DNA of 36,456 nucleotides from contig CACLQQ010000025.1 of assembly GCA_902609095.1 (NCBI GenBank), positions 1-36,456 on the forward strand, read 5' to 3'. Shown here piece by piece: positions 8,657 to 17,712 of the stretch. The position numbers and the translations under genes were made by a program. The notes under the pieces were generated by a model. That model was given only the letters and a program-made list of their open reading frames with translations, was not told the origin of the DNA and did not search any database. Source of the DNA: an uncultured Bacteroidota bacterium. Lineage in GTDB: Bacteria; Bacteroidota; Bacteroidia; Chitinophagales; Saprospiraceae. How positions within the stretch are numbered: position 1 is the stretch's first letter; every line of letters begins with the position of its first letter.

Positions 8657-8688
8657 AAAAAAGTCAGCTAAACTTTCGTTTGGCTGTC
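8657..8688 (-). terminator. Rho-independent terminator after the thioredoxin-fold gene
   Basis: An inverted repeat (GTCAGCTAAAC at 8663-8673 and GTTTGGCTGTC at 8678-8688) with a TTTC loop forms an 11-bp stem with one mismatch and one G-U pair. Read on the minus strand it is followed by six T (8662-8657). It lies 28 bases downstream of the stop of the minus-strand thioredoxin-fold gene. Confidence 0.75.
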
Positions 8689-8715
8689 TGCCTTTCAAGC
8701 TTTTATATGAATTCT

Positions 8716-9240
8716 TTATTCAGCCTTTTGATAGTCTTCCCAAGAGACTTCTTTGTATCGTTCTTCCTTAGCGAAGGTTAACTCTTTCATTAACTGCGCT
8801 TCTCGTTTAAATCCTGGAGAAATCATGATGCGAGCGAATGATTCATCTAAAAGAACGAATGCAGGATAGCCTAATCTCCCATCGAGTAAAGCATAGGCCA
8901 ACTGATGGACACCTCTGCGACCAGCATTTACAAATTCGAACTCTTTATCATTAAAGACAATCGTTTCTTTTTGTTCAGCGTTAAATTTTACTGGGTAAAA
9001 GTTTTGGTTGAGATATTTAACAATTTCAGGGTTTTTGAAAGTTGTTGCATCCATTTTTTTGCACCAGCCACACCAGTTGGTATATAGATCGACAAATACT
9101 TTTTTGGGAGTGGTCTTAGAGAGCTCATGAGCCTCTTCCCAGGTATACCATTTGATTTCCTCTTTTACTGAGGTTACTTCTGTAGTAACTGATTCTCCGA
9201 AGGTGAAAAACGATAAGAGCAAAAAACTAAATAGAGTCAT
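8716..9240 (-). CDS. Secreted thioredoxin-fold protein
   Basis: A 174-residue protein with an N-terminal signal peptide (MTLFSFLLLSFFTFGESV) and a thioredoxin fold. The redox motif is CGWCKK in VFVDLYTNWCGWCKKMDATTF, followed by a cis-Pro loop region in GYPAFVLLDE. The spacing (TFKNPEIVKYLNQNFYPVKFNAE) is that of the Thioredoxin_7/DUF255-like group common in Bacteroidota. It should act in the periplasm as a disulfide reductase or oxidase. It is a single-gene unit, with a terminator just downstream and 98 bases separating it from the lycopene cyclase gene upstream. Confidence 0.88.
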   Translation of the reverse strand: MTLFSFLLLSFFTFGESVTTEVTSVKEEIKWYTWEEAHELSKTTPKKVFVDLYTNWCGWCKKMDATTFKNPEIVKYLNQNFYPVKFNAEQKETIVFNDKEFEFVNAGRRGVHQLAYALLDGRLGYPAFVLLDESFARIMISPGFKREAQLMKELTFAKEERYKEVSWEDYQKAE

Positions 9241-9338
9241 AATAATTCGATTAGTAGCCCTGCCTTGAAAGCTATATATATTTTATAAAGGTATAACGTA
9301 TAGTTGATCTTGTAAAGTTTGTTTGGTGAAGCTTAGGT

Positions 9339-10487
9339 TTAACTTTTTGTTTTATTTAAGACATTACTATTGAAAAATGATGTTAAGAAGGGCCAGAATG
9401 GTAGCGTGCGGAATATGTTAATCTCCTGAAATAAGGACGTCTTTTCGTTCAGAAAGGCAAATATCTGCTGCGATGTATTTTTTTGAAACATCAGTGAGAA
9501 TATATGCTTTGCAGATCTCTTATTTCTTATGATGACATCTAATAGTGTTCTATCGTACAATATAAATCGACTCTTTCGGGATGTATCAACTGCTCTTTTA
9601 TAAGTGAGCTGTTCGATAATCTGATCCACTTCTTCTTGGATCCTAATGAAGGCGTATCCAGATGATGGTTTTACACTATCGCTTAAAGTCCCTATTGGTA
9701 TAATAGAGTTACTCTTTATATCGTAAAAGCGACTTGTAGTCATGGGAATCGCACCTTCTTCTTCTTCTATTATTTCATAATTATCCAGATTTAAATAAGA
9801 ATCGATATAATTAATGATTATGGGATCATACTCTTTTGAGTTCCATTTATTCTTGGAGAATATGGTAGCTTCTATGAGCGCTCTATTCCCTGCAAACGGC
9901 AATACATATACAAACCTGGTTTCACCTTCTTGAGCAATTCTGAAATCCATGAATGTCGCAGTATCTATATCGAATTGATTAGTATCCGTTTCGATTATCC
10001 ATCCTTTGAAATGTTGCCAGACGAAGTGTAAATCTTCTGTTGGGTAGTGAGAGACAATGCTTGAGAAAACCATTGTGCCAATGTATTCTTCATGGCTGTT
10101 ACTAACCTTGACTTGATTTTTTTCGAGTTGCGTAATACGTTCTACTGATTCATACTTGATATCAATATGATCACATTCACTTATTTTTTGGAGTGTGAAA
10201 TTGTAAAAATCAATTCCTTGTATCGTTTGATAGGTATATGGAGATATATCTAATCTTTCCAGATCTTTATTGCCATAAAAGTTGATATGAGTCCATTTTT
10301 TGGTTACTATGTTATCAAATAAATGTGGCTTATCTATCCAAAAACTCCATGTCCTATCATTAGAGGTTTTGGGCTCTTTATCTAGAACTAATATTCTCTT
10401 TTGTTGAAACTTTGGATCACATAATCGATAGGCTAAGCTAAGACCTGCGCACCCTGCACCACATATTATGTAATCGTATTGCTTCAC
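9339..10487 (-). CDS. crtY: Lycopene beta-cyclase, CrtY type
   Basis: A 382-residue flavoprotein that should cyclise the ends of lycopene to beta-rings in carotenoid synthesis. Visible motifs are the N-terminal dinucleotide-binding site YDYIICGAGCAGLSLAYRL, then DRTWSFW, a central FMDFRIAQEG segment, EEEGAIPMTTSRF and SVKPSSGYAFIRI, all in the expected order for CrtY. No other crt gene is in the window, so the rest of the pathway must lie elsewhere. A cyclised carotenoid could be a photoprotectant or a precursor of retinal. It is transcribed alone, divergent from folC. Confidence 0.9.
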   Translation of the reverse strand: MKQYDYIICGAGCAGLSLAYRLCDPKFQQKRILVLDKEPKTSNDRTWSFWIDKPHLFDNIVTKKWTHINFYGNKDLERLDISPYTYQTIQGIDFYNFTLQKISECDHIDIKYESVERITQLEKNQVKVSNSHEEYIGTMVFSSIVSHYPTEDLHFVWQHFKGWIIETDTNQFDIDTATFMDFRIAQEGETRFVYVLPFAGNRALIEATIFSKNKWNSKEYDPIIINYIDSYLNLDNYEIIEEEEGAIPMTTSRFYDIKSNSIIPIGTLSDSVKPSSGYAFIRIQEEVDQIIEQLTYKRAVDTSRKSRFILYDRTLLDVIIRNKRSAKHIFSLMFQKNTSQQIFAFLNEKTSLFQEINIFRTLPFWPFLTSFFNSNVLNKTKS

Positions 10488-10553
10488 TTTTACTTAATTG
10501 ATTGAATGAATATATAGATTTGATCGAAAGATAAATTGACTTCAGAGATAACA

Positions 10554-11801
10554 ATGACCTATCAAGAGACTATTTCAATTTTATTCAGTCAACTTCCGGT
10601 CTATCAGCGAGATGGTGAAAAAGCGATTAAGAAGGATTTATCTAATATCATAGAACTATGTTCAGTTCTTAATAATCCTCAAGAGGCCTGGCCGAGTATA
10701 CATATAGCTGGTACAAATGGTAAGGGAACAGTTACTCATATGGTTGCTGCCGGATTGCAGTCAGCAGGGCTAAAAGTTGGAATCTACTCTTCTCCACACT
10801 ACATAGATTTTAGAGAGAGAATAAAAATTAATGGAGAGTTGATCAATGAAGAGGCTGTCGTCTCCTTTGTAAAGGACAATAACTCGATAATAAAAGAGAT
10901 TCAACCAAGTTTTTTTGAAATCACTGTGGCAATGGCATTTGATTATTTCAGGAGAATGGAGGTAGATATCGCAGTAATTGAAACTGGTCTTGGTGGTAGG
11001 CTGGATTCGACTAATGTCATAGTGCCTCTATTATCCGTAATCACCAACATAAGTATGGATCATATGAATATGTTGGGTGATTCTATCTATCAGATTGCTC
11101 GTGAGAAGGCGGGTATCATCAAATCAGATGTTCCTGTTATTGTAGGTCTTTATCAGTCAGAATGTGATGCAGTGTTTATTCATAAAGCAAAGAAGACCAA
11201 TTCTGAGTTGATATTTGCTTCGATAAATGGCGTTGTAATGGGTAACCATGCTGATAGTGTGTTTAAATCTCCATTTTATAAAGAAAATCTTAAAACAGCC
11301 CACGCTGCTCTGGTCTATTTGAGTGAACATGGTTTAGTAGATATTAGTGAGGATCATATAGATGAAGGATTAGAGACCTTCGAGTCGTTAACTAACTATA
11401 TGGGTCGATGGCAAACGATTAGGAATGAACCGCTGGTTATTGCAGATAGTGCTCATAATATTGATGCTATTACCAAAGTGTTAAAGCGAATACAAATCAT
11501 CGCCTATAAGCGCTTGCACATGGTTTTAGGATTTGTAAAAGAAAAGGATTTGAGTGAAGTGATGGCTTTACTTCCGAAAAATGCACATTATTATCTGGTT
11601 AAGCCCGATATATTCAGGGGCCTAGCCATAGAACAATTGGCTAAGCTTTTTAGCTCGCACAATTTGACCTATACACGATGTGGTGTTGTTTCAGAGGGAT
11701 ATGCTAAGGCCTTAGAGTCAGCTGAGGAAAAGGATCTGATATATGTAGGAGGGAGTAGTTTTGTCGTGGGTGACTTACTGAGCTACTTAGCGAACAATTG
11801 A
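10554..11801 (+). CDS. folC: Bifunctional folylpolyglutamate/dihydrofolate synthase
   Basis: A 415-residue Mur-ligase-type enzyme that adds glutamate to folates and, in most bacteria, to dihydropteroate. The ATP-binding loop is [14 protein letters not shown] (about residues 53-66), followed by [12 protein letters not shown], the [13 protein letters not shown] motif, and [10 protein letters not shown] in the C-terminal domain. The first ATG consistent with family starts is at 10554 ([21 protein letters not shown]); a TTG six codons upstream is in frame but less likely. It ends overlapping the convergent VOC gene by 19 bases. Confidence 0.93.
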   Translation: MTYQETISILFSQLPVYQRDGEKAIKKDLSNIIELCSVLNNPQEAWPSIHIAGTNGKGTVTHMVAAGLQSAGLKVGIYSSPHYIDFRERIKINGELINEEAVVSFVKDNNSIIKEIQPSFFEITVAMAFDYFRRMEVDIAVIETGLGGRLDSTNVIVPLLSVITNISMDHMNMLGDSIYQIAREKAGIIKSDVPVIVGLYQSECDAVFIHKAKKTNSELIFASINGVVMGNHADSVFKSPFYKENLKTAHAALVYLSEHGLVDISEDHIDEGLETFESLTNYMGRWQTIRNEPLVIADSAHNIDAITKVLKRIQIIAYKRLHMVLGFVKEKDLSEVMALLPKNAHYYLVKPDIFRGLAIEQLAKLFSSHNLTYTRCGVVSEGYAKALESAEEKDLIYVGGSSFVVGDLLSYLANN

Positions 11802-12214
11802 GAGATATCTTTGAATGCCTTAAATTCAAGGGCATTACCACAAGGGTCTAAAAAAAACATGGTGGCCTGTTCGCCAACTTGACCTTTGAATCTGGTATAT
11901 GGTTCAATCACAAACTCCGTCCCATAATCTTTCAGCCGTTCAGCCAATGATTCCCATTCTTCCCAAGAGAGTACGACGCCATAGTGAGGGACAGGAACAG
12001 CGTGTCCATCAACAGCATTGTGATGATTCTCAGTGTCATCGGATTTGGGTTTGTAATGAATTACGAACTGATGTCCATATAAATTGAAGTCTACCCATTG
12101 TTCGCTTGACCTACCTTCTTCACAGAGCAGTATATCACGGTAAAATACTCGTGCTAACTGAACGTCGTGAACAGGAATAGCAACATGGAATGGTCTAATG
12201 GCAGTATTGGTCAT
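11783..12214 (-). CDS. VOC family protein (glyoxalase/dioxygenase fold)
   Basis: A 143-residue VOC-fold protein. It starts with the beta-alpha-beta module [27 protein letters not shown] and repeats the module in [18 protein letters not shown]...[11 protein letters not shown]. Candidate metal ligands are the His in FHVAIP, the His in PHYGVV and the Glu in ALEFKAF, so a metal-dependent enzyme such as a dioxygenase or lyase is possible. The substrate is unknown. Its ATG overlaps the stop of the upstream GlsB-like gene (ATGA), so the two are translationally coupled. Confidence 0.85.
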   Translation of the reverse strand: MTNTAIRPFHVAIPVHDVQLARVFYRDILLCEEGRSSEQWVDFNLYGHQFVIHYKPKSDDTENHHNAVDGHAVPVPHYGVVLSWEEWESLAERLKDYGTEFVIEPYTRFKGQVGEQATMFFLDPCGNALEFKAFKDISQLFAK

Positions 12215-12462
12215 AATAGATTCTTGTGACTGAAGTATTTATGGTATATGAATAGTATTAGCACAGCTCCGAAAGAAGCCATTACTAATTCTCCAATAAA
12301 ACCATAGGTTTTAATGTTTAAGAAGCCACTTAAGAAGCCACCAACAAAAGATCCTAGAATTCCAATGATCAAAGATGAAAGCCACCCTGACTTTTCTTTT
12401 TGCGGAGTAATCATCTTAGCAAGCGAACCAGCTATGAGTCCTATAAGTAAAAATTGGATCAT
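12211..12462 (-). CDS. GlsB/YeaQ/YmgE-family small membrane protein (copy 1)
   Basis: An 83-residue protein with three hydrophobic segments and the family pattern [18 protein letters not shown], then [19 protein letters not shown] and a last helix ending LFIYHKYF. These transglycosylase-associated (GlsB/YeaQ/YmgE) proteins are small inner-membrane proteins often induced by stress; their biochemical role is not known. It shares a 4-base overlap (ATGA) with the VOC gene downstream and lies 120 bases after a second member of the same family. Confidence 0.88.
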   Translation of the reverse strand: MIQFLLIGLIAGSLAKMITPQKEKSGWLSSLIIGILGSFVGGFLSGFLNIKTYGFIGELVMASFGAVLILFIYHKYFSHKNLL

Positions 12463-12582
12463 TCAATAAAACATTAATTCAGGTCAATATAATCTATGGT
12501 TGCCATATAGGCAATTCCTATTGAAAATCTTAAAACTAAATATTTCTAAGAGAGAAAGTAAAATTTAATCGATAGCAAATTT

Positions 12583-12834
12583 TTAGTTGTGAATTGAATC
12601 TGATAAATACTGACGATAAAAAAATAATACAACAAGTGCACCCATAAGGGCAACTGCAAGAGTCATCGCAGGAGCTTCGATACCTAACAAAGAGGCAGCG
12701 AATCCACCGAAAATTGACCCTACCATTGCAATCATAAATGCAAAAAAGGTATTACTCATTTCCATCTTTGGGATAACTCGACTGGCAATTATTCCACCAA
12801 CGACTCCCATAGCAAGCCATAATAGTAATGTCAT
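12583..12834 (-). CDS. GlsB/YeaQ/YmgE-family small membrane protein (copy 2)
   Basis: An 83-residue second GlsB/YeaQ/YmgE-like protein with three membrane helices (LLLWLAMGVVGGIIASRVIP, FFAFMIAMVGSIFGGFAASL, MTLAVALMGALVVLFFYR). The in-frame opening extends 27 bases upstream to another ATG, but ATG at 12834 gives the compact family length and starts directly with the first helix. It is about as long as copy 1 but divergent in sequence, so the pair is an old duplication or two separate acquisitions. Confidence 0.82.
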   Translation of the reverse strand: MTLLLWLAMGVVGGIIASRVIPKMEMSNTFFAFMIAMVGSIFGGFAASLLGIEAPAMTLAVALMGALVVLFFYRQYLSDSIHN

Positions 12835-12945
12835 AACAAAAATTTTATAATAATGTAACAAAAATAAAACTAAAACGTATTGGTTTTAATCGACATAGGA
12901 GCAGGACATGCTCGTTAATTATAGGAATTCGTATTCTTATGACAG

Positions 12946-13923
12946 TTATTTATAATTCAGATCCCCATTATGAGAATTTTCAATGCTATACAAAATATCA
13001 CGATTGACGATAATGCTGGTGTTTAGTTCAAAACCTGCTAATACAATAAATGCATTAAGCTGTAGCCATATTAGTAAAACGATTAATGCACTGACAGTAC
13101 CATAGACCTCATTATACCTACCGAAGTTATTAATGAAATAGGAGAATCCGACACTAAAAGCAATGGAAAGTACAGTAGCTAAAGTAGCACCAGGATTGAT
13201 TAATTTGAGTGGTCTATATGTTGATGGGCCATATCTGTAAATAACTGTTATGACTGCATAAAAGAGGAAGACTACTATGATCCATTTTAATACTGTTAGT
13301 AATATACTACTGAAAGCAGTAAGGTCTAAGCTTTCTGTTACGAAATTGAGAAATTGACTGCCTAAGACTATCAGAATAAAAGAGGTGAATACGATCAATG
13401 CAAACAATACAGTTAGGGCTACTGCGATTAGCCTTTTTTTAAAGTAGCTGCGACTTTTAAAGCTCTGGTCATAACTTTTGTCAAAACCAAACATTAATGT
13501 GAGCATACCAGATGATGCAAAGAATATGGATAGCAAGAAACTCGTACTTTGTAAGCCTATAGTACCTTCGGTTCTAATTCCTTCAATAATTCCTAAAAGG
13601 TAATTTTTGGCCGATGAGGGAAATACACCATCAAAGGATGTTTCAAACTGACTTATCGTATTTTCTGCAAGAGGTGTATAGGAGAGGAGAGGCAGTACAA
13701 AAATTACAAAGGGAAAAATGCTCAAGAAAAAACTAAATGCAACAGAATTAGCCCGTGTCGGTAAATTATCTTGTTGTAGCTCCTCTGCTATAAACTTCAC
13801 AATGTTATAGAGAGGAACTCCGTTGAATCCAGGAAGAATAAATTGTTGGGACCAAGTAATGATCTCTGAGATGCCCAGTGATTGGAAAACTCTCTGCTTG
13901 ATATTTGCCCAATACTTATTCAA
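12946..13923 (-). CDS. YihY/virulence factor BrkB family membrane protein
   Basis: A 325-residue inner-membrane protein with about six helices and the YihY/BrkB family order: an amphipathic N-terminus, NSVAFSFFLSIFPFVIFVLPLLSYTPL, a helix near FLLSIFFASSGMLTLMFGF, SRSYFKKRLIAVALTVLFAL, then TYRPLKLINPGATLATVLSIAFSVGFSYFINNFGRYNEVYGTVSALIVLLIWLQL near the end. The family role is unclear; the name RNase BN was a mistaken older assignment. The start is TTG, overlapping the TGA of the thioesterase gene (TTGA), so it is likely translated by coupling. Confidence 0.9.
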   Translation of the reverse strand: MNKYWANIKQRVFQSLGISEIITWSQQFILPGFNGVPLYNIVKFIAEELQQDNLPTRANSVAFSFFLSIFPFVIFVLPLLSYTPLAENTISQFETSFDGVFPSSAKNYLLGIIEGIRTEGTIGLQSTSFLLSIFFASSGMLTLMFGFDKSYDQSFKSRSYFKKRLIAVALTVLFALIVFTSFILIVLGSQFLNFVTESLDLTAFSSILLTVLKWIIVVFLFYAVITVIYRYGPSTYRPLKLINPGATLATVLSIAFSVGFSYFINNFGRYNEVYGTVSALIVLLIWLQLNAFIVLAGFELNTSIIVNRDILYSIENSHNGDLNYK

Positions 13924-14327
13924 AAGAATGGATCGAATTTTTCACTAAAATACTCTGGACAAGAGACTCTTTTTTGAGTCTTCATATCAACAAAAAAAAG
14001 CTTCACCTCGCCCTTGTTAAGTAATTCGTTCTCCTGATTGAAAATCTTGTGATGTAGATTAATCATCTTAGTCGGTCGCTCCAAGAGGGAAGTTTCTATG
14101 GTTAATAAATCATCATACAATGCCGGCCTCCTATAACGACAAGATAAATGTAATACCGGCATCATTACACCGACAACATCTTCTAAATGTCGGTAAGTAA
14201 TACCATGATCTCTTAACATCTCAGCTCGACCTATTTCATAGAGCTTGGCGTAGTGACCATAGTATAAATACCCCATTTTGTCCGTATCAGCATAAAGTAC
14301 TCTTTTTGTTGTCGTGGTTTTTATCAT
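13920..14327 (-). CDS. Acyl-CoA thioesterase, hotdog fold (4HBT type)
   Basis: A 135-residue hotdog-fold protein of the 4-hydroxybenzoyl-CoA thioesterase group. The active-site segment is YADTDKMGYLYYGHYAKLYEIGR, with the nucleophile-side Asp in the ADTDKMG loop and the helix that follows. It should hydrolyse acyl-CoA or acyl-ACP thioesters in the cytoplasm. An upstream in-frame ATG exists, but ATG at 14327 gives the usual start and overlaps the stop of the arginine-deiminase-like gene as ATGA. Confidence 0.87.
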   Translation of the reverse strand: MIKTTTTKRVLYADTDKMGYLYYGHYAKLYEIGRAEMLRDHGITYRHLEDVVGVMMPVLHLSCRYRRPALYDDLLTIETSLLERPTKMINLHHKIFNQENELLNKGEVKLFFVDMKTQKRVSCPEYFSEKFDPFF

Positions 14328-15571
14328 ACACCTATCGGTTTGCGTATTATAGGACAAGTCATACAGTGTGATCCACCTCGAGCAGGTGATAACTCTGCAG
14401 ATGGAATCGTGATAATTGTTTTCTTTAGATTCCTAATGAAATTGGAGTCACTGTGTGATAGTCTGAATATTTCTTCAGCATCCATAACTCTGTAACCTGA
14501 TTTTTCGAATCCATTCAGTGTCTTCAGGTTGCGATCATAGCTGATTGCAACATCTGGCCTAAGCGCTACCAGATTGCAACTATCTGTCCATTGCTCTCGC
14601 TCTTGATAGGGGCTCAAACCATCTCCACTAAATATGAATTCCATGTCTTTGGAAACTTCAGTGGTAATAAATATACGTATAGAAGGATAGGTTTTTTGCT
14701 TTCCTGATTTTCTATAGACAATCACATTAGAGCTTTCACCATCATAAACAATTGGTGTATAGCACGAGATGGTATTATGAGCTATCCTTGTGAATAGGGT
14801 ATCTATATGCATGAAATTGCGCTCATTAGGGATATTTACCTGTATGACGTTATCAACTAATCCTAATTCAAATATTCTTTTCTTTATGCTTTCGAATGCA
14901 TAGTTGCTTGTGCGTTCACTACACCCTATGAGCAGATGTTCTGGTGAAAACATTATAATATCCCCCACGTCAGCACGATTAGAGGGAGGGAATGCTTCAA
15001 AATTATTTAAATCTATCAGCTTATTACTTTTAAAGGTACTTGAGAATATTGGGTGATTATTAAATACATATCTAGATAGCAAATTCTCTCTATGACGTGC
15101 TTCTTTCGCTGCTTTATTGATAAGAATGTGATCCTTAATCGTAACGGCGATATCTCTTGTAAACATATAATTAAGAATCGGATCAAAAAGGATTCGATCC
15201 TCTGCTCTACGGTATGCAGTGATTAAAACATTACTGAGAGCAGCGGCGTCTAAATGCGTTAGATATTTGCTGAATGAAAGAGGTAATTCTTCAAAATTGA
15301 GAACCTGTAAGATTAGGTTTTCTCGAGATTCAGGTGATACTTCTATTACCTGTGTGATCAATTTCGTGGTATCCAATACATTTTCAGCTCCTAAGAAATC
15401 ATGCAGTATTCTTTGAAATAAACGATATCCTTCGTGCATCAAAGGGTAGAATACTATGTCGTCAAATAATAGACTCTCTGCCTTTTTAGGCGAAATCCGT
15501 GATATGCCATCATTAGGTTTATGTGTAATGACCTTTTGTAATTCTGTGATTTCGTTATCAACATATATCAT
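14324..15571 (-). CDS. Arginine deiminase-fold (amidinotransferase/GME superfamily) hydrolase
   Basis: A 415-residue protein of the guanidine-modifying superfamily, closest in layout to arginine deiminase. Visible elements are YVDNEITELQKVITHKP at the start, NYMFTRDIAVTI, CSERTSNYAFESI, the catalytic-His region NERNFMHIDTLFTRI (His near residue 254) and the C-terminal nucleophile GGSHCMTCPI (Cys403). Arginine deiminase turns arginine into citrulline and ammonia, but no arcB, arcC or arcD is nearby and the downstream genes are a thioesterase and YihY, so the arginine substrate is not proven. ATGA overlap couples it to the thioesterase gene. Confidence 0.85.
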   Translation of the reverse strand: MIYVDNEITELQKVITHKPNDGISRISPKKAESLLFDDIVFYPLMHEGYRLFQRILHDFLGAENVLDTTKLITQVIEVSPESRENLILQVLNFEELPLSFSKYLTHLDAAALSNVLITAYRRAEDRILFDPILNYMFTRDIAVTIKDHILINKAAKEARHRENLLSRYVFNNHPIFSSTFKSNKLIDLNNFEAFPPSNRADVGDIIMFSPEHLLIGCSERTSNYAFESIKKRIFELGLVDNVIQVNIPNERNFMHIDTLFTRIAHNTISCYTPIVYDGESSNVIVYRKSGKQKTYPSIRIFITTEVSKDMEFIFSGDGLSPYQEREQWTDSCNLVALRPDVAISYDRNLKTLNGFEKSGYRVMDAEEIFRLSHSDSNFIRNLKKTIITIPSAELSPARGGSHCMTCPIIRKPIGV

Positions 15572-15647
15572 TCGCTGCTGATTTAACTGCGAAAATAGAA
15601 GTTACTTACGAGACTCATGGCCTCCTTACCTATTGTTAGCTTGGCAT

Positions 15648-16763
15648 TTAATTTTTGCGAACTATGAGACTTCCTATTGAATATCCAGCCCCAAAAGAGC
15701 AAATTACTCCGAGATCACCCGATTTGAGATCTTTGTGGTTCAAATGAAATGCTATTAATGAGCCAGCAGAAGCAGTGTTGGCGAACTCGTCCAGTACTAT
15801 CGGAGCTTCTTCTTTTGAAGGCTGCCTACCTAAAAGAAGGTTGCAGATTAGTTTGTTCATATTAATGTTAGCCTGATGTAGCCACCATCTTTGAATCTCA
15901 TCTGTATTTATAGCTAGCGATTCCAAATGAGTTCTAATGTGTTCAGCAGCGATCGGGCATACTTCCTTGTACACGGCCCGACCTTTTTGAGAAAAGTATT
16001 GATCGTCATCGAGTTGGTTTTTATCATTAGCGTTCATGACATAACCAAAGTTTGATCTAATATTATTAGAGAACTGCGTGAATGCTCTGGTACTTAATAT
16101 TTCAAAGCTATTTTCGACGGAGCAGGACTCACTTGTTTCAACTATACTGGCTATGGATACATCACCGAAAATAAAATGACTATCACGGTCTTTATAATTG
16201 ACCTGTGGTGACGTTAATTCAGGATTGATCAGTAGAACGCATGTAGCGGTTCCTGCAGATACCATTTCATAGGCCCGTTGTAGTCCAAAAGTTGCAGCCG
16301 AACAAGCAACAAGCATATCAAAGCCAAATCCATTTATGCCTAATTCATTTTGAACTTCTATAGCGATCGCAGGATAGGACCGTTGCGTATAAGCACATGA
16401 GACGATTACCGCATCTATATCCTCAGGTTCCTTATTGGATTGTTGCATTGTCTGCTTAGCGGCACGAATCGCCATTTCAGCTTGATTGGAGATTTCGTCA
16501 TTTGATCTTACTGGGATATTGGGTCGCATACGATTGATATCGAGTACGCCATCCTTAGCATATATATATCGACTCTTTATACCTGAGGCTTTCTCTATGA
16601 ATGCGGCAGAAGAGTATTCTTTAGCATTCACCTCTCCACTGGCTATTTGGTCGGCATATTCGACATTATAATGATCTACGTGTTCATTATAACAATCGAC
16701 TAATTCTTCATTGCTTAGCGTATGCTCTGGTTTCCATAATCCTGTTCCACTGATTACTACCAT
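15648..16763 (-). CDS. Beta-ketoacyl-ACP synthase III-like enzyme (thiolase fold)
   Basis: A 371-residue thiolase-fold condensing enzyme. The catalytic triad of KAS III is in place: Cys near 154 in VACSAATFG, His near 296 in WWLHQANINM and Asn near 326 in DEFANTASAG; it ends GVICSFGAGYSIGSLIVRK. It is longer than housekeeping FabH (about 320) because of an N-terminal insert (residues about 20-60) and matches the longer FabH-like group linked to special lipids or ketones rather than core fatty acid initiation. ATG at 16763 gives VVISGTGLWKPEHTLSNEEL; an in-frame extension upstream has no family support. It is the first gene of a minus-strand run with a 76-base gap to the deiminase-like gene. 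Confidence 0.88.
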   Translation of the reverse strand: MVVISGTGLWKPEHTLSNEELVDCYNEHVDHYNVEYADQIASGEVNAKEYSSAAFIEKASGIKSRYIYAKDGVLDINRMRPNIPVRSNDEISNQAEMAIRAAKQTMQQSNKEPEDIDAVIVSCAYTQRSYPAIAIEVQNELGINGFGFDMLVACSAATFGLQRAYEMVSAGTATCVLLINPELTSPQVNYKDRDSHFIFGDVSIASIVETSESCSVENSFEILSTRAFTQFSNNIRSNFGYVMNANDKNQLDDDQYFSQKGRAVYKEVCPIAAEHIRTHLESLAINTDEIQRWWLHQANINMNKLICNLLLGRQPSKEEAPIVLDEFANTASAGSLIAFHLNHKDLKSGDLGVICSFGAGYSIGSLIVRKN

Positions 16764-16945
16764 TAAATTCAGTTTTGATCGAAAAATTGCGCAATATAGC
16801 TTGTGTTTTCTATACCCAGAGTTTAGGTTTTTCAAATCGGTCAGGACGATTTTATCTATTGATATAAGCTTCGTTTCCGATTTATATTGCTGAGTGGATT
16901 TATATTAATTTTAGGATTCCATTTTAATAGGATAAAAGCATAGAT

Positions 16946-17638
16946 ATGAGCATGTTCAAAAAGCTAAGATCAATCTTTGTTATCGAGGAAGAAGGGGCAA
17001 CTTTTGCTAAAGCTGCTAAGACCGTAGAGTGTACTAAGAAAGTAGGGTCAGCCAAATCTGCCTCCAACCCTAAGAAGTCTGAAAAGTTGGATACAGAGAT
17101 TGCTAAGGATACCAATGGCGCAAAACCAGAAAATAAGTTCGTAGATATGTTGCTCCGCTCTATAGAAGCGAATAATATTGAGGGTTTCGACTATCTCGAG
17201 TATAAGCAATCCCTTCAGTCATTAATTAAGATTGAGTCAGACGAAGCTAAAAGATTTCAGAATGCATTTGCCATGGCTCAAACCATGGGACTGTCCAAAA
17301 AGAAGCTGAATGATAGTATCAAAAGATACCTGCAAGTCTTAGATGGTGAGGAGAAGAAATTCTCTGAGGCATTTGAGAAGCAAAAATCTACTCAAGTTAT
17401 AGAGCGGGAGCAAAATGTAGCCAATCTAAAAAAATCGATACAAGCTAAGAATGATCAAATTAAAAAGCTCCAGTCTGAAATAAAAGAAGCAGATCAAGAA
17501 CTTACTAAAATTGAGAGTATGATCAATGAGTCCTTAGCCAAGGTTGAGGCAACTAAAGATGGATTCTACGCCTCCTACAACATAGTCGTAGGTCAGATCA
17601 AAGGTGATGCTGATAAGATAAAGAAGTATATAGTCTGA
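16946..17638 (+). CDS. Coiled-coil protein at the head of the PspA/ABC/OmpA envelope cluster
   Basis: A 230-residue soluble protein without signal peptide. It starts MSMFKKLRSIFVIEEEG, has a low-complexity Ala/Lys/Ser linker (residues about 20-65), then a helical domain (FVDMLLRSIEANNIEGFDYLEYKQSLQSL...AFAMAQTMGLSKKKL) and a long coiled coil (about 125-215, with heptads such as LKKSIQAKNDQIKKLQSEIKEADQEL). From memory this family is conserved in Bacteroidota beside PspA-like and SBP-OmpA/ABC genes, without known function. The gene is intact while many of its downstream neighbours are broken. It might bind the PspA-like protein or the inner membrane (inference). Confidence 0.72.
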   Translation: MSMFKKLRSIFVIEEEGATFAKAAKTVECTKKVGSAKSASNPKKSEKLDTEIAKDTNGAKPENKFVDMLLRSIEANNIEGFDYLEYKQSLQSLIKIESDEAKRFQNAFAMAQTMGLSKKKLNDSIKRYLQVLDGEEKKFSEAFEKQKSTQVIEREQNVANLKKSIQAKNDQIKKLQSEIKEADQELTKIESMINESLAKVEATKDGFYASYNIVVGQIKGDADKIKKYIV

Positions 17639-17712
17639 ATTCCATAATTGTAATATTTAAAATATGTTAACGTAAAATCTGATAACTACTTATACAACTA
17701 CAAAAAACTAAT

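Noticed and set aside
14324-15571. Assigning this gene as arcA with an arginine deiminase pathway
   Set aside because: The active-site layout fits the superfamily, but no arcB, arcC, arcD or argR is nearby, so a specific symbol is not justified.
16924-17115. A minus-strand opening opposite the start of the coiled-coil gene
   Set aside because: It mirrors the coding strand of a supported gene and has no recognisable domain.
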